NCBI GenBank assembly: GCA_027922465.2
Contig: BQMF02000006.1
Span: 1,488,001-1,552,000, forward strand
Reading direction: 5' to 3'
Origin: Turritopsis dohrnii
Lineage: Eukaryota; Cnidaria; Hydrozoa; Anthoathecata; Oceaniidae
Length of the DNA: 64,000 nucleotides
In this document: piece by piece, positions 9,923 to 17,872 of the stretch
Position numbering within the stretch: the stretch's first letter is position 1
Layout: every line of letters starts with the position of its first letter
Made by a program: the position numbers and the translations under genes
The notes under the pieces: generated by a model
What the model saw: only the letters and a program-made list of their open reading frames with translations
The model's database searches: none
What the model was told of the DNA's origin: nothing

Positions 9923-9979
9923 CCATCTGAAAGTGTATATGTTACATGTATCGTGTAACATAATTTTTGTTGATGGTCT

Positions 9980-10402
9980 TCATCTTTCAAAATACCACAC
10001 AATTCCGCCAATACCAAGCATACTCAGAGCTATAAAAGCCAATTCTCTTTCATGTTGATCATGACTCGGTGTATAAAAGTCGCTCAATACAGGCTCTCTT
10101 GGTAGCGGTTCAAGATGATTACTAAACACCCTATTGTACTCTCTCATTGCATCATTTAGTTCTACGAATTTTGAATCAGCCTTCTTTTCGAGCATGAGCT
10201 GCTTATTGATGAAATCGATCCTTTCCTGTCGTTTTTGCTGCCATTCAATCTGTGCTTTTTGTAATTTTTCTATGGCCAGATCATGACGTTTTCTTTCCTT
10301 ATCGATTCTGTCTTTGGATAAACTTGAAAACAGATAGCTTGATCCTGTAAAAGCCAAAGCGTTAGCTAAAGCTCCACCCAACATCATTGCGATAGAAGCC
10401 AT
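9980..10402 (-). CDS. Small membrane protein with central helix (140 aa)
   Basis: The ATG is at 10402. An N-terminal hydrophobic segment (MASIAMMLGGALANALAFTG) is followed by a highly charged helix (residues 30-75, rich in K, E, R and Q) and a C-terminal membrane segment (LAFIALSMLGIGGIVWYF). The two-anchor layout with a coiled middle suggests a virion or host-membrane protein. It is the last of four minus-strand membrane-protein genes packed between 9980 and 11593, only 2 bp from the next one, which suggests joint expression. I recognise no family. Confidence 0.65.
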   Translation of the reverse strand: MASIAMMLGGALANALAFTGSSYLFSSLSKDRIDKERKRHDLAIEKLQKAQIEWQQKRQERIDFINKQLMLEKKADSKFVELNDAMREYNRVFSNHLEPLPREPVLSDFYTPSHDQHERELAFIALSMLGIGGIVWYFER

Positions 10403-10404
10403 AT

Positions 10405-10632
10405 TTAGATATTGATATTTTCAGGTAAAATCTTTTGTTTGATTAAGTAGTCCTTTGTCACTTCACTAACGGCGATAATGACAACTAGTTTTCCCGTATC
10501 TTCCAAGTCGAACTTTTGAATAGAGGGAGGTGTCATTTTTAACACCTTTTTTATAAGCATAGAGCAGCCGATAGCGAGTCCCGATATGACTGATGCGTGA
10601 TATAAATCGTTGATGATACTTTTCTTGTCCAT
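10405..10632 (-). CDS. Very small membrane protein (75 aa)
   Basis: The ATG is at 10632. A hydrophobic segment at residues about 13-30 (ASVISGLAIGCSMLIKKVL) and a second at about 48-58 (LVVIIAVSEV) are visible. The gene sits 2 bp from the 140-residue gene and 27 bp from the 114-residue gene on the same strand. I recognise no family; a role in the virion or at membranes is inferred from composition and cluster only. Confidence 0.55.
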   Translation of the reverse strand: MDKKSIINDLYHASVISGLAIGCSMLIKKVLKMTPPSIQKFDLEDTGKLVVIIAVSEVTKDYLIKQKILPENINI

Positions 10633-10659
10633 GTTTGTTATATATACATTTTTTTCTTT

Positions 10660-11004
10660 TTATTCCATTTCATGTTTATTGATTTTCACTGGTATTTTAG
10701 ATTTTTGTGGAAGGGGGGTGGATGGTGATCCACGGGGTAATATTTGCTCTTTCTTTTTATACATAAAATAAGCAAATCCACCAACTAAACCGAGAGCTAT
10801 TATTCCACCTACACCATAGGTGTAGTTCATAGGTTGTTCATTTGGTTTGGTGAGAGAAGCCTCAGGCTTCTTCATTTCTTTTTGAGGCGACACTTGTTTT
10901 AATTGTTCTCGTTTTTTACGGTTGTATTCCGCCAACTTCTTACCCGCTTCAACCTTTTTTGGGTTCTTCGTTGTCACTTGAATGGGAGTCTGTTCTTCTG
11001 ACAT
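10660..11004 (-). CDS. Small single-span membrane protein with basic N-terminus (114 aa)
   Basis: The ATG is at 11004. Residues 1-60 are polar and lysine-rich (NPKKVEAGKKLAEYNRKKRE), residues about 64-84 form one membrane segment (YGVGGIIALGLVGGFAYFMY), and the tail is Pro/Lys-rich. The first 56 bp overlap the end of the 214-residue gene in another frame, as in compact viral genomes. I recognise no family. Confidence 0.6.
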   Translation of the reverse strand: MSEEQTPIQVTTKNPKKVEAGKKLAEYNRKKREQLKQVSPQKEMKKPEASLTKPNEQPMNYTYGVGGIIALGLVGGFAYFMYKKKEQILPRGSPSTPLPQKSKIPVKINKHEME

Positions 11005-11593
11005 TTTTATTATCTACTGTATTTATATTATCATCGGATTTATTTAAATATCTTTCATTGATATAATGCTTCCCGGTAATAAGTCCAACACTGAGTGGTG
11101 CTAAATATGAGCCGAATTTATAATATAAGCCACATGCAAATTTTTGAAGGGCAGAGTTTAAGGAGGGGTCAGCTTCCAAGTCATTGCTCAGCGCTTCTTG
11201 ATTGTCTATTCCTAACATTGTACAAGCCCCCCTCGAATAAATGCGTATGAGTGATTTCCCCAAGGATTTCCCCCATTGACCTGATAGGTTAGCTTCATAG
11301 ATACTAAAAAGTTTTTCTACCTTTTCATCTTTGAGTTTGTTAATCTGCTCTTCCGTGTACATTTTCTCTAAGTATAGCTTGCTATTACCGGTTAAGACAC
11401 ACTCGAGCAATTTTTGTCTTTTACCATCTGAAGATGGGAATTCACCCGGAACATCATAACTCTGGTTGATTAAATTATCGATCGCTGTTTCCACCATTTT
11501 TATTAGAGAGAGGTATTTTTTTAACACAAAATAAAAGTAAAATAGCGAGATCAGCAGTATGCTTAATAATATAAAGTTGACATATTCTATCAT
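10949..11593 (-). CDS. Membrane-anchored protein (214 aa)
   Basis: The ATG at 11593 starts MIEYVNFILLSILLISLFYF, a strong N-terminal membrane anchor. The rest is mixed, with a helix-rich middle (EQINKLKDEKVEKLFSIYE) and a hydrophobic patch near residues 150-180 (FACGLYYKFGSYLAPLSVGL). The C-terminal tail is charged and overlaps the next gene by 56 bp. It heads the cluster of four minus-strand membrane proteins. I do not recognise it; membrane topology is the only firm prediction. Confidence 0.6.
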   Translation of the reverse strand: MIEYVNFILLSILLISLFYFYFVLKKYLSLIKMVETAIDNLINQSYDVPGEFPSSDGKRQKLLECVLTGNSKLYLEKMYTEEQINKLKDEKVEKLFSIYEANLSGQWGKSLGKSLIRIYSRGACTMLGIDNQEALSNDLEADPSLNSALQKFACGLYYKFGSYLAPLSVGLITGKHYINERYLNKSDDNINTVDNKNVRRTDSHSSDNEEPKKG

Positions 11594-11621
11594 TTTGTTG
11601 TGTTTGTTATAATTTTCTTAT

Positions 11622-11803
11622 ACTCTCTTATAATTTTGTTGAAATTTGTTGTATAAGAGTTTGCTGTCTTCTTATAATTTTGTTGAAATTTGCTGTATAA
11701 GAGTTTGCTGTCTTCTTATAAGTTTGTAAGATAAAATAATTATAAGAGGATGATGTCTTCTTATAAGTTTGTAAGACAAAATAATTATAAGAGGATGATG
11801 ATG
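11622..11803. repeat. Four-copy ~45-bp tandem repeat upstream of the GADD34-like gene
   Basis: Four units start near 11628, 11672, 11716 and 11760. The first two share CTTATAATTTTGTTGAAATT and GTATAAGAGTTTGCTG. The last two share CTTATAAGTTTGTAAGA and AATTATAAGAGGATGATG. Each unit holds a CTTATAA...TATAAG inverted pair able to form a hairpin. The array lies between the divergent 214-residue gene and the plus-strand gene at 11860. Confidence 0.8.
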
Positions 11804-11859
11804 TTTAATAATATATTCTAACATTGTTAAATAAATAAACATTGTTTACTTAAACAATT

Positions 11860-12108
11860 ATGTCTGATGATGAATCCTCAGATGATGATATTATATTTTC
11901 CCATCAAGATACAAAAAGGGTTACTTTTAATGATGAAGTAGAGGTCCATTATATCTTTGCTTGTGAATCTCGTAGAAGTAACTGGAGAGAGGCTGCTGTT
12001 GATAGAGTACGCTTTGAATCGAGGATTAAACATATTGGTAAAATTCTAGAACCTGTATTGAGACGTAAATTATTCTCTTACAGTAGTCTTACAGTAGTTT
12101 TACAGTAG
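11860..12108 (+). CDS. PPP1R15/GADD34-like protein phosphatase 1 docking protein (82 aa)
   Basis: The ATG at 11860 opens 82 codons. After an acidic Ser/Asp start (residues 1-12), residues 19-23 are KRVTF, a canonical PP1-docking RVxF motif. The rest follows the PPP1R15 core pattern: acidic/hydrophobic NDEVEVHYIF, W42, AAVDR at 45-49, RFESRI at 51-56. In animals the PPP1R15 core recruits PP1 to dephosphorylate eIF2-alpha and restore translation. The viral proteins DP71L of African swine fever virus and ICP34.5 of herpes simplex virus use the same core against PKR-driven shut-off. By analogy this Polinton gene would keep translation on in an infected cell. It is short and without other domains, like the viral versions. 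Its last codons run into an 11-bp tandem repeat (TTACAGTAGTC). The assignment rests on motif order, not a search. Confidence 0.68.
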   Translation: MSDDESSDDDIIFSHQDTKRVTFNDEVEVHYIFACESRRSNWREAAVDRVRFESRIKHIGKILEPVLRRKLFSYSSLTVVLQ

Positions 12109-12130
12109 TCTTATAGTAGTCTTATATTTT

Positions 12131-12151
12131 TGTTACAAGAGTCTTGTAACA
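12131..12151. terminator. Perfect 10-bp palindrome between convergent genes
   Basis: TGTTACAAGA and TCTTGTAACA are separated by one base. The hairpin sits between the convergent ends of the GADD34-like gene (stop 12106-12108) and the ATPase gene (stop near 12168), just after a run of T. A role in 3'-end formation for both strands is an inference. Confidence 0.4.
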
Positions 12152-12167
12152 AATAACGTCAACCTGT

Positions 12168-12773
12168 TTAACAAATCACGTGCGTTCTTGGGTGTTCCAT
12201 TCTCATGACAAGGCACGCGTGTTTCCCTCCTTTCAGTTTTTCCTTGACATCTTTCAATTCTTCTTGCGAATCAATGACATCGTTCTCTTTATGAATGGTG
12301 GTTAGATCATTTCTATCTTTTGGGTACCATACATATAACATTTTAGCTTGCCGTCGTAAATTTTTAGGTATAGCTGTGTATGATTGTGTGAGTAACCATA
12401 GCGAATGATTTCGATGTCTACCGCTAATTGCCAACTCGAGCAAAGGCTGTCTCTTTTTGTCTAATTTTTCATCAGCTATTATATCATCAATCAGAAATAA
12501 GGTTTTGTATCCAGCACAGAAAAAGTCCATTTTCTTAATCCATTCATATAATTGACCTTCTGGCTCAATTAAAATCACATAGCTGTCATTCCAGAACCAC
12601 TTCCGATCTCTGTAAGTCTGATTCCACCTCAAGGTGGGACATATAATCACGATGAAATCAAAGTGATCAAAGTATTGATTTTCTAATAATTTTATGACAC
12701 GATCCGTTTTACCGCATGATGTTGGTCCAACGAATAATGCTGTGTGAGGCTCTTTCATGTAAAGTGTATCCAT
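12168..12773 (-). CDS. FtsK/HerA-type genome-packaging ATPase (201 aa)
   Basis: Pumps the viral genome into the capsid. The ATG at 12773 is followed by Walker A GPTSCGKT at residues 16-23, Walker B LFLIDD near residue 93, and a downstream sensor-type motif SLWLLTQSYTAIP followed by arginines (NLRRQAK). The length of about 200 residues is usual for Polinton and adenovirus-like or poxvirus A32-like packaging ATPases. It lies 4 bp from the major capsid gene on the same strand, the standard Polinton morphogenesis arrangement. Confidence 0.93.
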   Translation of the reverse strand: MDTLYMKEPHTALFVGPTSCGKTDRVIKLLENQYFDHFDFIVIICPTLRWNQTYRDRKWFWNDSYVILIEPEGQLYEWIKKMDFFCAGYKTLFLIDDIIADEKLDKKRQPLLELAISGRHRNHSLWLLTQSYTAIPKNLRRQAKMLYVWYPKDRNDLTTIHKENDVIDSQEELKDVKEKLKGGKHACLVMRMEHPRTHVIC

Positions 12774-12777
12774 TTTA

Positions 12778-14094
12778 CTAATATAATGCAGACATAAATT
12801 GACCGTTTTGTATGTTTAATTGAGCGTCCATTATTAGATATATATATGCGTTTAAGTTTCCTGCAGTTTCAGCGGTCTTTTCAATCTGTAAAGTGATGCC
12901 TTCACTCGCATTTTCAATCCTTCGACCGGTCCCATGCAAGGCATTCTCATCAATTGTTCTGAAATCTAACCATAGAGCATATTTGTTTGTTAAGTAATCA
13001 GAGACTTTTACATCATGTAATCCCAAGCGCTTTCGGTTTTCGCCGACGCTATTATCTTTTGGTTTTCCTTCAGCAAAATACTTGCAAATCTCATTGTATT
13101 GCTCAAACGACTGCATCCCTTGAGCAAAAAGTTGGTTAGGCTTGCCCTCAACGATGACAGATACCTTTTTGATCTTTGGATTGTAGAATTTACAGGTTTC
13201 TCGTTTGTAGGATTTTTCTTCTTCAAACAGAACTAAGATACCCTTCAAAGATTTGGCTGGTGTGTTGAATGACCAATTCCACGTTGTGTCTGACTTGTTT
13301 ACTCTAATTTGTCTGTGCCGCAAAATCCTATCATAGAGCAAAGCCATGTTTTGATATTCAGAAGCGATTTGTCTAGCCAACGTGGGTTGTGTCACAAGCT
13401 CATATTCAAGTGAGATGTTGGATATTTTATATTTACCGTCTGGGTTACGTTTTTGACCTGCGGCAGTACCTGGAGGGTTAGAATAGATAACTCGGTTATA
13501 GTCGTTAAATGTGATCTCGTAGCATAACCTGTTCCCTAATCCAGCTTGATAATATGGGATAGTACTATCCAGCATTTCAAAGTCGAGTGGAATGACAAAC
13601 TTGTTTTTATAGGTGTCAGCAATGGCTTTGTCTTCCGCATCATCGTCCTTTTTATCAGAAGCACCAATCCTCAATTTCATACAATTCTCTGTACACCCAT
13701 CGTCGATGATGATACCCTGTCTTATCGCGTTTCTCTTTTCAAACTTGGTTAACCATAAATCTCTGTAACACCCAAAAAGATCAAAGTCATCGATGCTCAA
13801 TATCTCGTTACCTTCGAACTTGACAGCCAACTTCTTAACAATAGCTCTTCCAATGTTACTGACCAATGTTCTTTTTGAGTCAACTTTCGATTCGAGTTCA
13901 ATATCAAAACTTAGATTAGCTGTTCCTGGAATAATGACATCATCACTTCCTAAATTTGGAAACCTAACCAATAATAACTGATTTTGATCGATCTCACTCG
14001 GATTGTGTGTGACAATTACTTTTTGACGAGAACCTTTTACACCGCGGGCAGTTCTAAGTGAACGTTCTGGATTTAACCTCTTTCCATACTCCAT
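12778..14094 (-). CDS. Major capsid protein, double jelly-roll type (438 aa)
   Basis: The ATG at 14094 begins MEYGKRLNPERSLRTARGVK. Its length, beta-rich character, position between the ATPase and minor capsid genes, and phrases such as VSNIGRAIVKKLAVKFEGN and the GIxxEYELVTQPTLA-like region match the Polinton major capsid family, which forms pseudo-hexagonal trimers. No stop or frameshift is seen. The sequence ends ...NIQNGQFMSALY. Fold assignment comes from family knowledge; the jelly-roll strands are not directly visible by eye. The gene shares a strand and short gaps with the ATPase (4 bp) and the penton-like gene (45 bp). Confidence 0.88.
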   Translation of the reverse strand: MEYGKRLNPERSLRTARGVKGSRQKVIVTHNPSEIDQNQLLLVRFPNLGSDDVIIPGTANLSFDIELESKVDSKRTLVSNIGRAIVKKLAVKFEGNEILSIDDFDLFGCYRDLWLTKFEKRNAIRQGIIIDDGCTENCMKLRIGASDKKDDDAEDKAIADTYKNKFVIPLDFEMLDSTIPYYQAGLGNRLCYEITFNDYNRVIYSNPPGTAAGQKRNPDGKYKISNISLEYELVTQPTLARQIASEYQNMALLYDRILRHRQIRVNKSDTTWNWSFNTPAKSLKGILVLFEEEKSYKRETCKFYNPKIKKVSVIVEGKPNQLFAQGMQSFEQYNEICKYFAEGKPKDNSVGENRKRLGLHDVKVSDYLTNKYALWLDFRTIDENALHGTGRRIENASEGITLQIEKTAETAGNLNAYIYLIMDAQLNIQNGQFMSALY

Positions 14095-14139
14095 TATTAA
14101 TTATGATATATATAATTAATAATTACTTTTTATCTCGGT

Positions 14140-14700
14140 TTATCGGATGTGCAAAACAACGGTTCTTCCTAGGTCTTCTTTTAGCATATTGCCATGCTGA
14201 TCTGTGATTTTCAACGTGAGAGACTGAAATACACCATTTTTTAATTTTTTGTACTGAGGGTTTTTAGGCTCAACATATGTGAAGTCACTATATTCAGCCT
14301 TGTGATGGGATAGTAAAATATCACTTAGCTTTCCATCCTCAAGATTTTGAGTGTTGTCGAGTTCAGAGAGATGCAAATTAATTTTGATTATTTTAGCGAG
14401 CTTATTTGTTCTGATTATTCGAGGGTCTTTGCTTAATGTGGTATGTTCTACATCACCCTTTAAAAAGGCACCTGCTAAAAAGGCATTCAATTCCCTGCTC
14501 GTGAATGTTCCTTGAAGTAGCAACTTTTCAGCTTTCCCATCAGCAGACAGTTTCAGTTTCAACTCTTTGGTTATTTCATACGTAACATTGTCTGCAAACA
14601 TATCAACCAATGCAATTTCTTTTGAGCCATCCAAGTTTTGAATGGGGTAAGATAGATATATGGTCTTTTCTCCTTTTGCGATATTTACTGTGATATACAT
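14140..14700 (-). CDS. Penton-like minor capsid protein (186 aa)
   Basis: The ATG at 14700 begins MYITVNIAKGEKTIYLSYPI. The protein is short and beta-rich, consistent with a single jelly roll that would occupy capsid vertices. It lies upstream of the major capsid gene on the same strand, the position of the minor capsid gene in Polintons. A paralogous partial copy lies at 1-396. Assignment is by position, length and composition; a structural comparison would be needed to be sure. Confidence 0.72.
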   Translation of the reverse strand: MYITVNIAKGEKTIYLSYPIQNLDGSKEIALVDMFADNVTYEITKELKLKLSADGKAEKLLLQGTFTSRELNAFLAGAFLKGDVEHTTLSKDPRIIRTNKLAKIIKINLHLSELDNTQNLEDGKLSDILLSHHKAEYSDFTYVEPKNPQYKKLKNGVFQSLTLKITDQHGNMLKEDLGRTVVLHIR

Positions 14701-14738
14701 TTCTTGTATTAAATAGAAGATAATATTATTAAATAATA
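14701..14738. promoter_or_regulatory. 38-bp divergent promoter region
   Basis: It separates the minor capsid ATG (minus) from the plus-strand ATG at 14739. The sequence is A/T-rich with AATATTATTAAATAATAAT. The copy at 397-443 has the same arrangement, slightly longer because of an extra TAGATAATAATAA stretch. Confidence 0.45.
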
Positions 14739-15872
14739 ATGGAGGATATTTTTAAATATAATCCCAATGCGGCTTATAAGCCAAATGGAGGACAAGACCT
14801 TCAGATATTGAATGCTAAAGATTTATACAAACAAACAATTATCGTCTCTGAGAGCGGTTCTTTCCCCGCAACTTTTCCAAATATATTTACTAATTACGAA
14901 ATGGATGAAAATGATCAACGTATGAAAATTTGGCAGGAACAACCATTTAAATTATGGCAAACCCAACTCAATTTTGTCACTTGGTGTGCTTCAAGTGCTT
15001 GTGGAGTCAGTTCTGAACATCTGAAAGAAGGTCGCTCTACTCCTATGATTAGAGCAGTATATCGTTTTCACGTCTATTATCACATTAGACGAATCATTAA
15101 GCGCTTGCAGACACCTCTACCTTTTGAAGATAGTTTCAACCAATACGATAATCCTTATAACAAAGAAGAGTTTTTAAAAATCTGTAGTGAATATGGTGTC
15201 GATTCTGATCCTAAGAAATACAAAGGGCAATATTTTTACAGCTCGTATCAAAAAAGACGTAGAGACTATCCAACGCCAGGTCTGAGTTATTTCACAGACG
15301 ACTCCATGACACGGTGGATTATAGAAAAATCTAAAGGCTTTACAAAAACAGGTCTTGTAAAAATTTCAGAGAGTGTTAGAGCATATGCTTATCTTGTTCT
15401 TAGTTCACAAGCCTCAGCTCGTTCTTCTATTTTAGGTAATAATTCAAGTGCTTTGACAGCTCAAAGAGTTTTTATGAACAACTTTGAAGACATTGTTAAC
15501 CGCAGAGTTGATATTCAAGATGACATTAAACGTTATCAAGATACTTTAAATTACGCTTCAAGCAAAGTTGATTATTCTGTTGGACAAGGTATTTATATGT
15601 TACCTAGTGACATGAATCTAAACATCAAGTTGGGAGTGTCTGGTTATAATAATAAAATTCTCATATCTAATGACAACTTGAGCCTCGGAAGAAACAAAAT
15701 GATTAATGTTATGCAAGAGCATCATATTTCACCCAAAGTGACTAGCTCTCCAACACAAAAGGAAGTTCAAACAAGAGTAGTGAGTCAAACAGATTTTTTC
15801 CCTGAAGAAGAGAAAATAGCTTTGGTTTTAGCGATTACCATGGTGTTTAGCATATGGTATATATTTCGCTGA
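14739..15872 (+). CDS. Conserved Polinton virion-type protein with C-terminal membrane helix (377 aa)
   Basis: The ATG at 14739 begins MEDIFKYNPNAAYKPNGGQD. The N-terminal 230 residues are compact and include FKLWQTQLNFVTWCASSACG. A polar Ser/Thr/Gln-rich region follows, and the last 16 residues are a membrane helix (IALVLAITMVFSIWYIF). Nearly the same protein is encoded at 444-1589, where differences are scattered and mostly conservative, so both copies seem to have been under selection. It is divergent from the minor capsid gene and is the last gene before the right inverted repeat. I know it only as a conserved Polinton protein without assigned function. Confidence 0.75.
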   Translation: MEDIFKYNPNAAYKPNGGQDLQILNAKDLYKQTIIVSESGSFPATFPNIFTNYEMDENDQRMKIWQEQPFKLWQTQLNFVTWCASSACGVSSEHLKEGRSTPMIRAVYRFHVYYHIRRIIKRLQTPLPFEDSFNQYDNPYNKEEFLKICSEYGVDSDPKKYKGQYFYSSYQKRRRDYPTPGLSYFTDDSMTRWIIEKSKGFTKTGLVKISESVRAYAYLVLSSQASARSSILGNNSSALTAQRVFMNNFEDIVNRRVDIQDDIKRYQDTLNYASSKVDYSVGQGIYMLPSDMNLNIKLGVSGYNNKILISNDNLSLGRNKMINVMQEHHISPKVTSSPTQKEVQTRVVSQTDFFPEEEKIALVLAITMVFSIWYIFR

Positions 15873-16136
15873 TCAGCGCATGTAGTTTGCAATTATAGTC
15901 GGCATTGTGGATACATGCTAACACTTCTAAGCCCTGGCGTTTGTTGAATTTCGATCGAAATGACGGTAACCTGAATGTCTCTATGGACCAGAGAAACCTG
16001 ACAGTGATAAATCACCCAGACACAATGCTAACCATTCCGCGATATATTCAACACAACTGCGGGGAAGTGCGCACTCATGCAAGTTTTACAACCAGAACAT
16101 GAGAGATCTACAACCGCCGAAGTATATATACTTCCT

Positions 16137-16216
16137 TTCAGACGAACTGCGTGGGGTTCGAACACACGACCTTGTTGTTACAAGTTAGCGTTCTTATCCA
16201 CTAGACTACGCTGATC
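16137..16216 (-). other. tRNA-like sequence with Pol III A and B boxes
   Basis: On the minus strand an A-box-like TAGTCTAGTGG and a B-box-like GTTCGAACCCC are spaced as in a tRNA gene. Outer bases GATCAGC and GCAGTTC can pair at five of seven positions. The anticodon arm does not fold cleanly. It is better read as a tRNA-derived relic or the head of a SINE than as a working tRNA. It sits inside the Polinton just before the right inverted repeat. Confidence 0.45.
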
Positions 16217-16221
16217 TGTGT

Positions 16222-16536
16222 GTCATATGTATTGTTAGCTCATTTATGTTATAAAAATCAAACTACTACAAACTGCTTTTTACTACATTTTTATGAGATA
16301 TTTAATTGTTTACATTTGTGGTTATAATAATAGAAACTGTTATTTGAGAATTTTGTTATGTAATCAAAATAACACGTTTCATAACTCGTATCGCGTTATG
16401 AAAACAAAGATCTTATATGATGATAATATTAGCTATAGTAGGGAAATTCCCGAAATCATATGACTTCAATGTGTTAATATTTTATGTTTATGATGACGTC
16501 ACAGTTTTGCCCTAGAATCGGCACTTTCCTATCTCT
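16222..16536. repeat. Right terminal inverted repeat of the Polinton
   Basis: Reverse complement of 1590-1925, with small indels. The outermost bases CCTATCTCT end at 16536. Immediately outside, the sequence is the endonuclease frame of a LINE. Confidence 0.85.
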
Positions 16537-17360
16537 TGATTTAAGAGGTTAATGTTAAAGTCTCCCATTAGAACTAGTGGTTTTTGTTCCTTGCTAACTT
16601 TCTCAAGAAAAGGATTGAGGAAAACATTGACAAAATCTTTTATGTCCATCAAAGGATGTTTATATAAACAGCCGACTACAATATTAGATTGCCTGGGACG
16701 TTGAATTTCAATGAAAGTTGACTCAAGATTTTTGGGCTCAAATAGTATGTTGGATAGATCATTACGTGGAACTGAAGTTAAAGAGGATAAAACATAAAGT
16801 GCAGTGCCTCCTGCATTACCTGAGGCTGGGTTAAAGTAGGAAGTATAATTTTCCAAATCAGGAGTAGAAAAAGTTGACCTAGTTTCACTAAAACCTAGAA
16901 TACTGAAATTATGACCTCATTGGTTTAAAGAATCATTAATTTCATCAAAGTGCAAAGATAAGGAACTACAATTTAAGTGGAAAAAGGAGATATCCGATTT
17001 AGATTTAAGAATGTGAGTGAGATCTGATTGGAAGGAATTGACATCATAATATTTACAGTCTACATTTTCATTGAACAGCTCATCATCCTTATTACAGAAA
17101 GGTATGGAAGATGGAGCACATGTTGAATTAATGCATGAGAAAAAATTTGAATCAGATAAATTATAAGGACTAAAGGGGAGGGTTTCAGAATTACACTTAA
17201 GACATGACCAGACTTCACTTGAATTAGTAAGAGAGTCAAAATCGGAAGAACTTAGCAGATTACACCTTGGATGAACCCAAGTTCTGCAGAAATCACAAAA
17301 AATTGATTTAGAATTTTTCCTAATTATTTGATCACATATTCCACAGAAGTACTTTAGCAT
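16537..17360 (-). pseudogene. LINE ORF2 N-terminal part: PHD finger and AP-type endonuclease, truncated
   Basis: The ATG at 17360 starts a Cys-rich PHD-type finger (CGICDQIIRKNS...FCDFCRTWVHPRCNLL...WSCLKC, residues 5-60). A TGA at 16917-16919 interrupts the frame, which then continues into an exonuclease-endonuclease-phosphatase domain (ILGFSETR, GGTALYVLSS, LVLMGDFNINLL). The frame is cut by the Polinton at 16536, so the catalytic end of the endonuclease and all of the reverse transcriptase are missing. It is a dead fragment. Confidence 0.82.
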
Positions 17361-17872
17361 TTAATGGGAAAAAAGGAAAAAGAAAAAAAAGAAAAGGCTT
17401 AATAACAAAAAAAAAATAAAAAAACTTAATTTATATATAAACAATAACAAAAAAGCCAACTAAAAAAGTCAGCTAAAAAACACAAATCCCGAGAATAGGA
17501 TAACAGGCTTCTACAAAACTTATGCTATAACCAAGCAAAATGGCCAAATGAGCAGAAATTTGTAGAAAAAACTCAAACTGCAACAAACAGCAACAGCTAC
17601 CATCACAGACTACAGCAACATCTGCCATTTTAGAGATTGGGAAGGCGTAATACAATGTGAAGCCAGGAATGGCGCGAGAAATAAAGGCTGGGTTACTTTA
17701 AAAATACAATCTTACCAAAAAAAGATTAGTCAACAGGAAACAATTCCTCAAACGTGTCCATGTGGAATATTTTCACAGGCCTTGCATTCAAAGAGACTTT
17801 GACGTGAGGAACGCCAGAGAAAGTCCAATATCGTGCAATTTTACCATCCTTGTGCAGAGCAACACACTCCTT

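Larger units (their letters stand above)
1590..16536. mobile_element. Polinton/Maverick element, 14.9 kb
   Basis: The element is delimited by inverted repeats at 1590-1925 and 16222-16536 and contains the Polinton hallmark set: protein-primed PolB, DD35E integrase, packaging ATPase, major capsid and minor capsid genes. Twelve other open frames, mostly on the minus strand, fill the rest with short intergenic gaps. A 6-bp target duplication expected for Polintons is not seen: the 6 bp on the left are TGGTAT and on the right TGATTT. The left neighbour is another Polinton copy and the right neighbour a LINE, so the two flanks do not belong to one undisturbed target. The integrase has an in-frame stop, so this copy is probably not fully active. 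No adenain-like protease was recognised. Confidence 0.92.

Noticed and set aside
16137..16216. Functional tRNA gene
   Set aside because: The anticodon stem does not pair properly and two acceptor pairs are mismatched, so I list it only as tRNA-like.
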